Positions 33,133-43,488 are shown, counted from the stretch's first letter. The stretch is 64,000 bases of DNA from JBDROU01 sp043809745 [NCBI: bacterium] (GCA_043809745.1 JBDROU010000005.1:18222-82221); one strand, 5' to 3'. Program-made: numbers and translations. Notes: a model not told the origin generated them from the letters alone.

Positions 33133-34770
33133 TTATTTTACTTTATATAAAACAAATGTTTCTATAGGTTCCATTGCGAAAGAAAACGGCAGCGATCCTC
33201 CGGCTGAAGCATAAAAACCCGCGCCTGAAGGTATATCCATAACACGCAGCGGGAAATATGATCTATAATCGAATCTTCCAAGCTCTTCTACGGCAATTCT
33301 CCAACACGGCCTCGCAACTGAAGGGATGGAATGAGTTGAAGCAAGCAGGATATCCCCGCTAGCTGTTTTACTTTGATTAAATATTACCTGCCAACCGTCT
33401 TTTTTCAAGTAATAGCTGTAACCGAAGAAGGCATCTCCCAAAACTATTTTCTTGCCTGAATTTTTTAGCACTATTTGCTCTTTTTTTATATCATCCGCTA
33501 TTTTTCTGTATACCCCTGCCTGAACATAATCCCCCACCGCAAGCATCAGTGAAAACACCGCAGTAATCGAAATAATCGCAATTATAATATACTTAAAAAC
33601 ATATCTGTTGGGAAAATACAGCTTAATTATTTCTATTGTTAAAAATACAAACGACGGCAGTATTGTTAAATAATATCTGGCTGCCACCCACGGAATGGGG
33701 AGCAGCAGAATGGCGAATCCAACAACAAACCATAGAAATAAAAATTTATTAATCGATTTAATGTTTTTTGATAGAATAAAAAATACTACTATCGAATTAA
33801 TAAATAAAATTGAAAAGAGCCAGGACTGGCCTAATTTAAATCCGCCAAAAGGCGAAGCAAGGAATACAACCAAAACCAATAATAACGCCAAAAACGGGTA
33901 TATTAATATTCTTTTTTCTTTCAACAAAATAATAATATAGCTAATTGAAAAAATGCTTACGCCACTCAAAAAAACTAAACCGACAATTATTTTTGGCGGC
34001 CATGCCCCGGTATTGGATCTCTGGAGAGCCGCTAAAAAGTGGGATTCGCCATATGTTAGGATATTCCAGCAACCCCAGATGCCGGCAAATATCAATGGCA
34101 ACAAGAATACTAAAAAATACCTCTTTTTATTGAAGCATTCCTTCCCTCGCAATAAAATCCAAATAAATAATATTAACAGAGCTGAATATGCGGTATATTT
34201 TACTAACGGAGCTAAACCTAATGCGGCACCTCCAACCAAACAATACCCAAAACTGTTTCTTTCCCAACCCCTCATAAAAAACTCAAAACCCCAGAAAACA
34301 AATACAATCATGCACATATCAATTAACAACGAGTAGCTGCTCAACCAAAAAGCAGGTGTAACCGCAAATATAATTGAGGCCGCCAACGGATGAGAAGAAA
34401 ATCTCCTTCCGAGATTGAATACAGCCAGAGCGGCTAAAATCGGAAAAATAAGAAAGCTTAACCTTAATTTCCAGACATCATTGCCAAACAACTTTATTAC
34501 TAATGCTAAATAATAATGCATTAACGGAGGATTCACCATCCGCGGCAAACTGCCTTTCTCCCAACTAATTTGATTTTGCTTTGTATCATCGCTTTTAAAA
34601 TCATAAGGTCTCAGCGGATTATCCAGCAAACCTTCCGCCATGGTTACCTGATAAATATCATCTACAAAATATGCTCTGTTGGCGAAAGGCAATCCTATAA
34701 GCAAAACTGTAAAAATAATAATTAAAATATCTCTGTGTCTTTTTAAGGGTTCTTTTATAAATGCAAACAT
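33133..34770 (-). CDS. GT-C membrane glycosyltransferase, ArnT/PMT-like
   Basis: The 545-aa protein has about 11-12 membrane helices over residues 12-425 and a C-terminal periplasmic domain. The first loop holds the acidic catalytic pair D37-D38 (YFVDDIYQVTMAEGLLD) typical of GT-C enzymes that use polyprenyl-phosphate sugars. The motif NPPLMHYYLALVIKLFG near residue 80 matches the PMT_2 family. It should transfer a sugar to lipid or protein on the periplasmic face; the acceptor is unknown. Paired with a second GT-C-like gene eight bases upstream. Confidence 0.85.
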   Translation of the reverse strand: MFAFIKEPLKRHRDILIIIFTVLLIGLPFANRAYFVDDIYQVTMAEGLLDNPLRPYDFKSDDTKQNQISWEKGSLPRMVNPPLMHYYLALVIKLFGNDVWKLRLSFLIFPILAALAVFNLGRRFSSHPLAASIIFAVTPAFWLSSYSLLIDMCMIVFVFWGFEFFMRGWERNSFGYCLVGGAALGLAPLVKYTAYSALLILFIWILLRGKECFNKKRYFLVFLLPLIFAGIWGCWNILTYGESHFLAALQRSNTGAWPPKIIVGLVFLSGVSIFSISYIIILLKEKRILIYPFLALLLVLVVFLASPFGGFKLGQSWLFSILFINSIVVFFILSKNIKSINKFLFLWFVVGFAILLLPIPWVAARYYLTILPSFVFLTIEIIKLYFPNRYVFKYIIIAIISITAVFSLMLAVGDYVQAGVYRKIADDIKKEQIVLKNSGKKIVLGDAFFGYSYYLKKDGWQVIFNQSKTASGDILLASTHSIPSVARPCWRIAVEELGRFDYRSYFPLRVMDIPSGAGFYASAGGSLPFSFAMEPIETFVLYKVK

Positions 34771-34777
34771 ATCATAA

Positions 34778-36301
34778 TCAGTTTCTTTTAATCTTATATA
34801 AGGAAAGGGATTTCTCCAATATTACTTTTTCAATCGCGAAATATTTATCTATAAATTTTCGCGCATAATCAACTTCTAAAACCTCCGGCAGTATATAAAT
34901 ATCTCTGCCGTCTTTAAGCATATTATTGATTGATTTCAAGGATTCCGTTTTGTCTTTCTCAATCCAGTTAACATAAAATGGATGCCTGTCCGCAAAATAG
35001 GGCAAATATAATTTATAAAAACCGGACGCAACCAATACAACCGAATTCTGGCTGGTATGTTTTTTTATTATATCTGCTTCCATTAATACCCTGTTATTAT
35101 TCTTGTCAGCTAATCCTTGCATAGCATTCAGAATATTTGACAATAAAAAGATACCCAGAAAAACAATCAAAAACAGTATCTTAAACTGTTTCTTTAACCG
35201 CAATGATATTACGCTTAACATCAAAAGCATCCATAAAGGGAAAATATTTGTTAACGAATATACGAGTGTTCCAGGCTCCCATGTAACAAACAGTACTAAA
35301 TAAGGCATAAGCCATACCAAACAAAGCAATACAATAGAGCGGTACTCTTTCCAGATCCTCTTTATTCCATAAAAGAAATTTAATATTAAAACTAAAAAAA
35401 TAAATCCGGACGCATATATTAAAAATGAAAATCCGCTCCGCAGTTTCGGCAGAATATTTATTTTTTCATAAAACACCGGCAGGAACAAAGTGCAGTTCGT
35501 CTTAATTAAAGTTAGAATATTTGATGCGCTAAAACCGCCGTGCCATGCGAAATGTTTGTCAGGAGTAAGCACAGCGCTGCCCAATAACCATATGCGAAAA
35601 TCGTTAAATGATTGCGGTTTGATAACGGTTACAATCACTATTAAATATGAAATGAATAATCCCGCAAAAACATACTTGCCGAAATTTATCATTTTCAATA
35701 CTGCTGTTTTTTTGTTATAAGCGCTCTCTTCCAATATAAAGAAAAATAAAACAGGCAGAAAAAGAATATGTATTATATGCCCCAGTAAAGCCATCAAAAA
35801 CAAAAAGCAAACAGTATTAAAACGTTTAGTTATCTCAAATCTTATGCCGAATAATGTTATGAGCAGCATCGGTATATATGCAAGCGGATAAACCTGCGCT
35901 TCAGAAGCCCAAAACCAGTACCCAAACGAGAAAGCTGTTAAAAAACTGACTAAAAGAGAAATTATTCTTTGACGGGTAAATTCATACAAAATAATGTAAA
36001 AAATACTGCAGCTTAACGCAGAAAGTGTAATATTGAACAACTGGAGAGAAGTCAGAGTAGTGCCATCGTATCCCAACAGACGAATCGCTCTGTCGAAAAG
36101 AAAACCAAGAAAACCGTAAAGCAGATGATTGCCGTGGAATAAATTCTTCAGATCCCCCATCTCTACTGCAATCGCGCAGGCAACCCCATCAAAATTATAG
36201 AATTTTGAAACAAATATTATGTAAAACAGAAAAACGCTGAAGTATATTGCAAGAAAATCAATGAAAATATAATTAATTTTTGATCTTTTCTCACCTATCA
36301 T
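34778..36301 (-). CDS. GT-C-like polytopic membrane protein
   Basis: The 507-aa protein has about 11 membrane helices and a short soluble C-terminus. An acidic residue (D38, NFDGVACAIAVEMGD) follows helix 1, and HLLYGFLGFLFDRAIRLLG, YWFWASEAQVYPLAYIP and a terminal soluble part follow, as in GT-C or DUF2723-like glycosyltransferases. The activity is inferred from fold and from its neighbour at 33133. Spacing of eight bases indicates cotranscription, and the pair probably builds a surface glycan. Confidence 0.75.
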   Translation of the reverse strand: MIGEKRSKINYIFIDFLAIYFSVFLFYIIFVSKFYNFDGVACAIAVEMGDLKNLFHGNHLLYGFLGFLFDRAIRLLGYDGTTLTSLQLFNITLSALSCSIFYIILYEFTRQRIISLLVSFLTAFSFGYWFWASEAQVYPLAYIPMLLITLFGIRFEITKRFNTVCFLFLMALLGHIIHILFLPVLFFFILEESAYNKKTAVLKMINFGKYVFAGLFISYLIVIVTVIKPQSFNDFRIWLLGSAVLTPDKHFAWHGGFSASNILTLIKTNCTLFLPVFYEKINILPKLRSGFSFLIYASGFIFLVLILNFFYGIKRIWKEYRSIVLLCLVWLMPYLVLFVTWEPGTLVYSLTNIFPLWMLLMLSVISLRLKKQFKILFLIVFLGIFLLSNILNAMQGLADKNNNRVLMEADIIKKHTSQNSVVLVASGFYKLYLPYFADRHPFYVNWIEKDKTESLKSINNMLKDGRDIYILPEVLEVDYARKFIDKYFAIEKVILEKSLSLYKIKRN

Positions 36302-36325
36302 AAATAAATAATATATTACTGTTGT

Positions 36326-37618
36326 TTAAGCATTAACTCTTTGAAATATTTTATCTACCCAGCGGATATAGTATTTAATATCCAGTATTTCTTTTAATTC
36401 TTTTGGGGTAATGATTCTTGCTATTACTTTGTTTTTTGATATCAGCTTATTAAAATCAAGATTATTATCCCTTGCAAGCATAGCTTCTTTTTGAACATGC
36501 TCATATGCCTTTTGTCTTTCAAATCCTTTTTCTATAAGCTTTAGCATAATTCTTTGAGATGTTATAATTGCGCTTGTTTTTTCCATATTTCTTTTCATAT
36601 TTTCAGGATACACAACTAAATCGCTTATTATGCCGCTCATCCTGACGATCATATAATCCAGCAAAATATTGGCGTCTGGTATAATAATCCTCTCAACTGA
36701 AGAATGGCTTATATCCCTTTCGTGCCATAATGCCACATTTTCTAATGCCGACTGAGCATAACTGCGCAGAAGCCTGGCGAGCCCGCATATATTTTCGCAT
36801 CCGACAGGATTTCTTTTGTGAGGCATAGCCGAAGATCCCTTTTGGCCCTTAGTAAATGGCTCCTCAGCCTCCGAAACCTCAGTCCTTTGAAGATGGCGTA
36901 TCTCCAGGGCAAGCCTTTCAAGACAACTGCCGATTACCGCAAGCTGGCTTAAATATTCCGCGTGAATATCTCTTGAGACTATCTGAGAAGATATCACCGC
37001 GCTCTCAAGACCAAGTTTTTTGCACACATACTCTTCTATATCCGGAGCGAGATGGCTGTATGTTCCAACAGCACCGGATATCTTGCCAGTTCTCATAACA
37101 TCCAATGATTGCCGCAGCCTTCTTTGACAACGCTTAAACTCAGAATAATGGTTGGCCAACTTAAGACCGAATGTGATCGGCTCCGCATGCACCCCATGTG
37201 TCCTGCCCATCATAATAGTATATTTGTGCTTAAGCATCTGTTTTTTTAAGTTATTTAACAGGACTTTTAAGTCTTTTTGAAGTATCGATCCTGATTGCTT
37301 AATCTGAACAGCAAGCGTGGTATCTAAAACATCTGAAGAAGTCATCCCCAAATGAAGAAACCTGGCATCCGGCCCTATACTTTCAGCAATCTGTGTAAGA
37401 AAAGCAATAATGTCGTGTTTAACTGTTTTCTCAATTTCAAGAATTTTCGGAATGTTAATCTTAGCTTTTGCTCTTATATTTTTAATAGCAGTTTGCGGCA
37501 CAATCTTCTTTTGAGCCCATGCTTCGGCAGCCAAAACTTCTATATCAAACATAATCCTAAATTTATTCTCTTCACTCCAAATGTCTCCCATTTCTTTACG
37601 GGTGTATCTGGGTATCAT
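36326..37618 (-). CDS. purB: Adenylosuccinate lyase
   Basis: PurB releases fumarate twice in purine synthesis, giving AICAR and later AMP. The 430-aa protein has the three conserved regions of the fumarase/aspartase superfamily: TSSDVLDT (93-100), GRTHGVHAEP (138-147) and the signature GSSAMPHKRNP (261-271) with the mobile catalytic serine. Length is normal. It follows purN by 23 bases at the downstream end of the purine-pyrimidine cluster. Confidence 0.97.
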   Translation of the reverse strand: MIPRYTRKEMGDIWSEENKFRIMFDIEVLAAEAWAQKKIVPQTAIKNIRAKAKINIPKILEIEKTVKHDIIAFLTQIAESIGPDARFLHLGMTSSDVLDTTLAVQIKQSGSILQKDLKVLLNNLKKQMLKHKYTIMMGRTHGVHAEPITFGLKLANHYSEFKRCQRRLRQSLDVMRTGKISGAVGTYSHLAPDIEEYVCKKLGLESAVISSQIVSRDIHAEYLSQLAVIGSCLERLALEIRHLQRTEVSEAEEPFTKGQKGSSAMPHKRNPVGCENICGLARLLRSYAQSALENVALWHERDISHSSVERIIIPDANILLDYMIVRMSGIISDLVVYPENMKRNMEKTSAIITSQRIMLKLIEKGFERQKAYEHVQKEAMLARDNNLDFNKLISKNKVIARIITPKELKEILDIKYYIRWVDKIFQRVNA

Positions 37619-37641
37619 TTTAGCCCCCTTAGTATTAAATC

Positions 37642-38253
37642 TTATTTAGTAATATGTAATTTAATTTTATCTTCAGCAATTAATTTTAATGCCTCGGGAT
37701 AAATTATATGTTCAATCTCTAAAATCCTTTTTGCAAGGTTTTCAGGAGTTTCGCCGGGAAAAACATCAATCTCACGCTGAAGTATTGTGGATCCATGATC
37801 ATATTTTTCGTCCACTATATGAATGGTAGCACCGGATTTTTTCTCACCCGATTTAATAACTGATTCATGCACATGGTGCCCGTACATACCCTTCCCCCCA
37901 AATTTCGGCAGAAGCGCAGGATGGATATTTAATATCCTGCCTTTAAATTCCTTTAATAATTTTCCTTTTATAAGCAGTAAATATCCGGCCAAACAAACTA
38001 AATTTATGTTGCGCTTAATCAATTCATCAGCTACGGCACCGTTAAATTCTTCAGGACTCTGAAAAGATTTCGGATCTATAAATAATGCTTCTACCCCGTG
38101 TTTTTTTGCCCGTTCAATAGCATAAGCTTCCTTTTTATTAGAAATAACCACGCCTACTACTGCATTAGGTATAAAACCATCTTCAATACTATCTAATATA
38201 GCCTGAAGATTACTCCCGCTTCCTGATACAAGAACTCCAATTATTAAATTCAT
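37642..38253 (-). CDS. purN: Phosphoribosylglycinamide formyltransferase
   Basis: PurN transfers a formyl group from 10-formyl-THF to GAR, the third purine step. The 203-aa protein has the GSGSNLQAI motif (11-19), the catalytic Asn-His pair in NIHPALLPKF and the assisting Asp in HIVDEKYDHGS. The start overlaps the end of purM by 44 bases, giving strong coupling. Length is typical (about 200 aa). Confidence 0.97.
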   Translation of the reverse strand: MNLIIGVLVSGSGSNLQAILDSIEDGFIPNAVVGVVISNKKEAYAIERAKKHGVEALFIDPKSFQSPEEFNGAVADELIKRNINLVCLAGYLLLIKGKLLKEFKGRILNIHPALLPKFGGKGMYGHHVHESVIKSGEKKSGATIHIVDEKYDHGSTILQREIDVFPGETPENLAKRILEIEHIIYPEALKLIAEDKIKLHITK

Positions 38254-39214
38254 CCATACTCCATTTAATGATTACTTTTCTTTTGCCTTTGACTATCTCT
38301 CCAATTAAAGATGCCTCGGGAATAATTCCCCTGACTTTAGCAGCGTTATTTTTATCAAGAATAAGTATCATGCCTATCCCCATATTAAACACCCTGTACA
38401 TCTCCTCCCTTGGTATTTTCCCTTTATGCTGAATAACATCAAATATTTTAGGCACACTCCAGCCCATGGAAAATATCTTTGCTTGAGTTCCATTTGGCAG
38501 CACTCTGGGAATATTATCATAAAAACCGCCGCCTGTTATATGGCTTAATCCCTTTATTTTAATTCTTTTTCCCCTTAATTTTTGTATATCCTTTACATAA
38601 ATCTTTGTGGGTTTTAAAAGAGCGGATTGATGTTCTTTTAATTCTGCGGGCTTTAACGCCTTTCTTATCAGCGAGTATCCGTTTGAATGAGGCCCGCTTG
38701 AATGCAGTCCCATAATGACATCTCCTGCCCTGATGTCCTTATTCTGTACAACCTCTTTTGAATTAACCAATCCGACAGCAAATCCTGCAAGATCATATTC
38801 ATTTCCTTTATAGAATCCCGGCATCTCGGCAGTCTCCCCGCCCAAAAGCATACATCCGGCCATTTTGCACCCTTCAATTATGCCGGATATTACACTCTCA
38901 GCCTGATCAATATTTAATTTACTGGTTGCATAATAATCCAAAAAAAAGAGCGGTCTTGCTCCGCAGCATATTATATCATTAACATTCATAGCTACTAAAT
39001 CTATGCCTACCCCAAAATGCTTATTAAATTTGAATGCGAGTTTCAGTTTGGTCCCAACACCATCAGCAGAAGCAACAAGATATGAAGCATCCTTTAATTT
39101 GGATAACGGGAACAAACCCGCAAAACCTCCAATATGAGGCATCTTTCTTTTAATCCTTTGGACTAAAAGATTCCCCATATCAATATTAACACCGGACTGT
39201 TTATAAGTAACCAT
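38210..39214 (-). CDS. purM: Phosphoribosylformylglycinamidine cyclo-ligase
   Basis: PurM closes the imidazole ring to give AIR using ATP. Landmarks are the N-terminal VNIDMGN, IGGFAGLF, ASADGVGTKLKLAF, GIDLVAMNVNDIICCGA, LLGGETAEMPGFY and HITGGGFYDNIPRVLP. The 334-aa length is normal. The last 15 codons run into the purN gene. It follows pyrE by about 30 bases, so purine and pyrimidine genes alternate here. Confidence 0.97.
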   Translation of the reverse strand: MVTYKQSGVNIDMGNLLVQRIKRKMPHIGGFAGLFPLSKLKDASYLVASADGVGTKLKLAFKFNKHFGVGIDLVAMNVNDIICCGARPLFFLDYYATSKLNIDQAESVISGIIEGCKMAGCMLLGGETAEMPGFYKGNEYDLAGFAVGLVNSKEVVQNKDIRAGDVIMGLHSSGPHSNGYSLIRKALKPAELKEHQSALLKPTKIYVKDIQKLRGKRIKIKGLSHITGGGFYDNIPRVLPNGTQAKIFSMGWSVPKIFDVIQHKGKIPREEMYRVFNMGIGMILILDKNNAAKVRGIIPEASLIGEIVKGKRKVIIKWSMDEFNNWSSCIRKRE

Positions 39215-39243
39215 TAGTTATACCTCTACTGTTTATAAATTTT

Positions 39244-39807
39244 CTACTTAATCTTTCTGCTTCCTGGCTTGATTAAATTTAAACCCTGTTTACACAAAGG
39301 ACAATTAGCAGAATCATAAATCGCAAGCGGCAATTCCACAAGCGAATATGTAGGCACTGCGAAATTTACATTCCCAACAGACCTATTTACCACAGAAGCT
39401 AATCCTACAACCTGGGCTCCAGCTTCCTGCACTACTTTAATTACTTCCCGGCTGGATTTACCAGTTGTAAGAACATCCTCAACTACAAGCGCCCTTTCAC
39501 CCTTTTTAAGGCTGAAGCCCCTCCGCAGTTTCATCTCACCATCTTCTCTCTCTGTAAAAATAGCTCTTGTATTAAGCGCTCTGGCAACTTCATGGCCAAT
39601 GATTATGCCTCCCATGGCAGGTGAGACCACAACCTCAACATCTATTAATATTTTTTGAGCTAAATCTTCAGCTATGTTTTTCGCGATATCCGGATATTGA
39701 AGCACCAATGCGCACTGAAAATAATCCTGGCTGTGATTACCGCTGGAGAGTTGAAAATGACCGTTCAGTAATGCTTTCTTTTCCTTAAAAATCTCTATCC
39801 AATCCAT
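39244..39807 (-). CDS. pyrE: Orotate phosphoribosyltransferase
   Basis: PyrE makes OMP from orotate and PRPP. The 187-aa protein has the N-terminal LLNGHFQLSSGNHS and the PRPP loop ALVVEDVLTTGKSSREV, with a GGIIIGHEVAR segment before it. A C-terminal CPLCKQG may bind a metal and is seen in some family members. Its start overlaps the pyrF stop by one base. Confidence 0.95.
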   Translation of the reverse strand: MDWIEIFKEKKALLNGHFQLSSGNHSQDYFQCALVLQYPDIAKNIAEDLAQKILIDVEVVVSPAMGGIIIGHEVARALNTRAIFTEREDGEMKLRRGFSLKKGERALVVEDVLTTGKSSREVIKVVQEAGAQVVGLASVVNRSVGNVNFAVPTYSLVELPLAIYDSANCPLCKQGLNLIKPGSRKIK

Positions 39808-40517
39808 TATTTATCAATCCCCTTAATCACATTTTTCAAGACCTCTTTGGGATTCGGAGCCTTTATTACAGGCCTCCCAATCACTATATAATCTGCTCCA
39901 AGCTTAAATGCCCCGGCCGGCGTCATAATTCTCTGCTGATCATCATTCTTATCCTTAGCATTACCGGTATTTTCCAGCCTTATTCCAGGCACAATACATT
40001 TAGCTGGCTGACCTTTAGTAAATTGCTTTTTTAATTTAATAATTGCTGGCAATTCGTGAGCAGAAGAAACCACACCATCAATATTTTTATTTAATCCTAT
40101 TTTAACCAATCTTGAGACCTGTTTATTCACCCCGTCATTTATGCCGAGATTTTTCAACTGCTGCCCGCTAAAACTCGTTAGAACAGACACACCCCAAATT
40201 AACGGTCTGCTTTTTAAGGCTAACACGCGGCCTAACATCTCCTCACCTCCGCTTAAATGCACGCTTATCGAGTAAATATCAAGATTATTAATAACCTCAA
40301 CAGCTAAGGCTACGGTATTCGGTATATCAAATAACTTAACATCCAGGAATATCTTCTTTTTATTCTTCTGTATACGCTCTATTAAACTTCTACCGTAACG
40401 GTAGAATAATCCCGGCCCCACCTTGAAAATATCAACATATGCAGAAAGCTCATTAACCAGATGAAAGGCCTCGGTATCCGTATGTGTATCCAAAGCAATA
40501 ATCACCGGTTTTAACAT
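39807..40517 (-). CDS. pyrF: Orotidine 5-prime-phosphate decarboxylase
   Basis: PyrF decarboxylates OMP to UMP. The 236-aa barrel shows the N-terminal ALDT, the catalytic DVKLFDIPNTV (Asp-Lys-Asp network, about 59-69), the HLSGGEEM strand, and the phosphate-binding end VPGIRLE and YIVIGRPVIKAPNPKE. It overlaps pyrD by seven bases and pyrE by one. Confidence 0.97.
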   Translation of the reverse strand: MLKPVIIALDTHTDTEAFHLVNELSAYVDIFKVGPGLFYRYGRSLIERIQKNKKKIFLDVKLFDIPNTVALAVEVINNLDIYSISVHLSGGEEMLGRVLALKSRPLIWGVSVLTSFSGQQLKNLGINDGVNKQVSRLVKIGLNKNIDGVVSSAHELPAIIKLKKQFTKGQPAKCIVPGIRLENTGNAKDKNDDQQRIMTPAGAFKLGADYIVIGRPVIKAPNPKEVLKNVIKGIDK

Positions 40518-41419
40518 GAAATACTCCCAATCAGTTTAGATATGCTGTCAATTTTATTTCTCTCAAGATAATTCTCCAACCCATTAATTATTTCCGTTCC
40601 TGCTTTAGGATTAATAAAATTCACAGTACCGCAGGCAACAGCTGATGCACCGGCAATTATATACTCAAGCGCATCTGCAGTATTCATTATACCGCCTACT
40701 CCTACTATCGGCACATCCGAAACCTTTTTTACCATCCAAACATATCTCAAAGCAAGCGGTTTTATCGCAGGTCCCGAATATCCGGCTGTAACATTTGGTA
40801 TTTTTGGTTTTCTTGTGTTTATATCAACCGCCATGCCAATAAATGTATTCACTAAAGAGACCGCGTCAGTTTGCGACTTATCCGCCTCTAAAACCAAATC
40901 CATAAAATTACTGACATTAGGAGAAAGCTTTGTTATAATAGGCAAATCAGTTGATTCTCTCACCAGCCGTATGGTTTCTTTAACAATCTCAGTAGAATTG
41001 CCGTAAACAATATTCTCATTATGGATATTCGGGCAGGAAAGATTAAGTTCTAATGCTTTAATTAATTTTATCTTATCAAGTTCTTTAGAAAGCTGAACGA
41101 ATTCTGCCGGGTTGCTGCCTGCAATACTTGCTATTACCGATGTTTTTATCTTCCAGAGTTGATTTAATTTCTGCTTAATAAACTCTTCCAGCCCGATATT
41201 CTCTAAACCTATACTGTTAAGCATGCCGCCGTAAGTTTCAACTATCCTGCAAGGTTTATTGCCAATTTTGGGTTTAAGTGTTATTGTTTTTGTTATTATA
41301 CCGCCAAGCTTGTTGACATTAGTAAGTTTTGAGTATTCATTACCATAACCGAATGTGCCGGATGCTGTAAGTACCGGATTTTTTAGCGTTAATCTTCTTA
41401 ATTTTACTTTTAGGTCCAT
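40511..41419 (-). CDS. pyrD: Dihydroorotate dehydrogenase, class 1B catalytic subunit
   Basis: The enzyme oxidises dihydroorotate to orotate and passes electrons via PyrK to NAD. The 302-aa protein has LTASGTFGYG, GGIITKTIT, NSIGLENIG and the active-site strand LNLSCPNIHN, where the catalytic base is Cys (not Ser), the mark of class 1; GVGGI and AGASAV bind FMN. The next gene upstream is pyrK, confirming class 1B. Confidence 0.97.
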   Translation of the reverse strand: MDLKVKLRRLTLKNPVLTASGTFGYGNEYSKLTNVNKLGGIITKTITLKPKIGNKPCRIVETYGGMLNSIGLENIGLEEFIKQKLNQLWKIKTSVIASIAGSNPAEFVQLSKELDKIKLIKALELNLSCPNIHNENIVYGNSTEIVKETIRLVRESTDLPIITKLSPNVSNFMDLVLEADKSQTDAVSLVNTFIGMAVDINTRKPKIPNVTAGYSGPAIKPLALRYVWMVKKVSDVPIVGVGGIMNTADALEYIIAGASAVACGTVNFINPKAGTEIINGLENYLERNKIDSISKLIGSISC

Positions 41420-42196
41420 TTATACTTCTTTCCAATCAATTTCATTGCCGGGAAAAACCGGGCCATCCTTGCAGGCAAGAAAATATCCTTCACTCCTGTT
41501 TTTCTTAATTGCGCACCCTTGACACACACCGAGCCCACAGGCAAAAACCGACTCCATGGATACATAGAACGAAATCCCATTTTTTATAAGGAATAAGGCT
41601 ACCGCCCTCTCAAGCTTATGCGGACCGCACATGAAAACAACAGTATTAGAATCCAAAATATTTTTGGACTTATTAAAAAACAAATCACTTACGAAACCCT
41701 TAAATCCGGCTGAGCCATCATCTGTAGACTTAAATGTTTGCCAGTTTTTTTTATTAAAATTATTGGCAAAGACTAACTCGGCCTTACACTTTGCGCCATA
41801 GAAAAGTTTACCTTTAGACGGCTGCAGCTTTTTTGCCAGAAAATTCAACGAAGCAATACCGGTCCCGCCTGCGACAAAAACAATATTTTTCCCTTTTATA
41901 TTGTCCGGATATCCCTTCCCCAACGGACCTATAATATTCAGAGTATCTCCTTTTTTACGAGAAGACAGATATTTCGTTCCCGGCCCTATGCGCTTATAAT
42001 AAATACTTACTATATTTTTATTAATATCGGCGATGCTGAACGGCCTTCTGAAGAAAGACTCCGGCGCAGGGCAATGAATATGAATAAATTGTCCCGGTTT
42101 TGCAGATTTTGCAATATTTTCCGAGATGAATTCGATTATATAGCAATCAGAGGATAACCTCTTCTGGTTTATAATAGTGACATCAATCTGAAACAA
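41420..42196 (-). CDS. pyrK: Dihydroorotate dehydrogenase electron-transfer subunit
   Basis: PyrK is the FAD and 2Fe-2S subunit of class 1B dihydroorotate dehydrogenase. The 258-aa protein has the FAD site FRRPFSIAD (about 49-57), the NAD-binding FVAGGTGIASLNFL and the cluster cysteines in SVFACGLGVCQGCAIKK plus the later FLACKDGPVF. It overlaps the pyrC gene by 14 bases and abuts pyrD. Confidence 0.96.
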   Translation of the reverse strand: MFQIDVTIINQKRLSSDCYIIEFISENIAKSAKPGQFIHIHCPAPESFFRRPFSIADINKNIVSIYYKRIGPGTKYLSSRKKGDTLNIIGPLGKGYPDNIKGKNIVFVAGGTGIASLNFLAKKLQPSKGKLFYGAKCKAELVFANNFNKKNWQTFKSTDDGSAGFKGFVSDLFFNKSKNILDSNTVVFMCGPHKLERAVALFLIKNGISFYVSMESVFACGLGVCQGCAIKKNRSEGYFLACKDGPVFPGNEIDWKEV

Positions 42197-43472
42197 GATT
42201 GCCTCTATGCATAATTATTTTACCGTTAAGGATTGTTGTCACCGCCCAACCGAAAAGTTCGCGCCCTATAAAAGGCGAGTTTGAACTCTTAGAAAAGAAA
42301 TTTTTTACAATCTTTTTCTGCTTAATATCCACCAAAGCTATATCTGCCGGCGCGTTAATGCTTAAAGTGCCAGCTGAAAGTTTCAAAATATTAGCTGGAT
42401 TAACTGTTAATTTAGCTACAGCTTCAATGGGTTTAAGCTTCTTTGTAAGCACAAGCTCGGTAATAGTCAATGGGAGCTCTGTTTCCATGCCTATCATTCC
42501 AAAAGGAACCCGATTGAATTCCATCTCTTTTTCCTCTCTGGTATGGGGCGCATGGTCCGAAGCAATAACATCAATTGTACCATCCTGTAAACCTTTTATT
42601 ATTGCCTGCTTATCTTCAGGTGTCCTGATCGGCGGTTTTACTTTAGCCAGCGAATTATAATTTTCCAATATTTCTTCTGTAATAGTAAAATAATGAGGGC
42701 ATGTTTCTGCGGTGATATTTTTATTTTTCCGCTTTGCCCTGCGAACAATCTCCACCGATTCCTTTGTAGACAGATGAGCCAGATGCAGCCGACAACCTGT
42801 AAGTTCGGCAAGCCCTATATTTCTGGCAACCATAGTGTACTCCGCTTCTCTGGGTATACCCATCAAACCCATCTTGGCAGCCATAAATCCTTTATTAACC
42901 TGACCGTTTTTGCTTAACTCCAAATCTTCTGAATGATCTATTATAAGTAAATTAAAAATTTTTGCGTATTCCATTGCTTGCCGGTATAACTGCGCATTCA
43001 TAACTGGAAAACCATCATCCGAGATAGCAACAGCTCCGGCAAGCGCCATCGAACCAATTTCAGCAAGATCTTTGCCATTCAAGCCCTTTGTAACCGCACC
43101 GATCGGATAAACCTTGATGTATCCGCTTTCCTCAGCGCGCGAACAAATAAATCTAATTGCTGAAATATTATCTATAGGCGGATCTGTATTAGGCATACAG
43201 GCAACAGAGGTTATGCCCGATTGGGCCGCTGCTTTAGTACCGGAAATAATGTCTTCTTTGTATTCTCTGCCGGGCTCACGTAAGTGCACATGCATATCTA
43301 TAATGCCTGGAATAACCCATAAATCCTTAGCATTAAGAATTCTGGTTTTTTTATCTTTCTTTATACCGCGGCCGATCTTTTTAATCTGGCCTTGATCTAT
43401 ATATACATCCAGAACTTTATCAACTTTATTCTTAGGATCTATTACCCTGCCGCCACGAATTAAAATAGCCAA
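42183..43472 (-). CDS. pyrC: Dihydroorotase
   Basis: PyrC closes carbamoyl aspartate to dihydroorotate. The 429-aa amidohydrolase is of the long class I type: DMHVHLREPGREYKEDI holds the first metal histidines, HLAHLSTKESVE another His, and VIASDHAPHTREEKE the catalytic Asp. The C-terminal composite domain (ADIALVDIKQKK) is present, so it is a catalytic form rather than an inactive partner. Between pyrB and pyrK. Confidence 0.96.
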   Translation of the reverse strand: MAILIRGGRVIDPKNKVDKVLDVYIDQGQIKKIGRGIKKDKKTRILNAKDLWVIPGIIDMHVHLREPGREYKEDIISGTKAAAQSGITSVACMPNTDPPIDNISAIRFICSRAEESGYIKVYPIGAVTKGLNGKDLAEIGSMALAGAVAISDDGFPVMNAQLYRQAMEYAKIFNLLIIDHSEDLELSKNGQVNKGFMAAKMGLMGIPREAEYTMVARNIGLAELTGCRLHLAHLSTKESVEIVRRAKRKNKNITAETCPHYFTITEEILENYNSLAKVKPPIRTPEDKQAIIKGLQDGTIDVIASDHAPHTREEKEMEFNRVPFGMIGMETELPLTITELVLTKKLKPIEAVAKLTVNPANILKLSAGTLSINAPADIALVDIKQKKIVKNFFSKSSNSPFIGRELFGWAVTTILNGKIIMHRGNLVSD

Positions 43473-43488
43473 ACTTCATCTCCCGCTT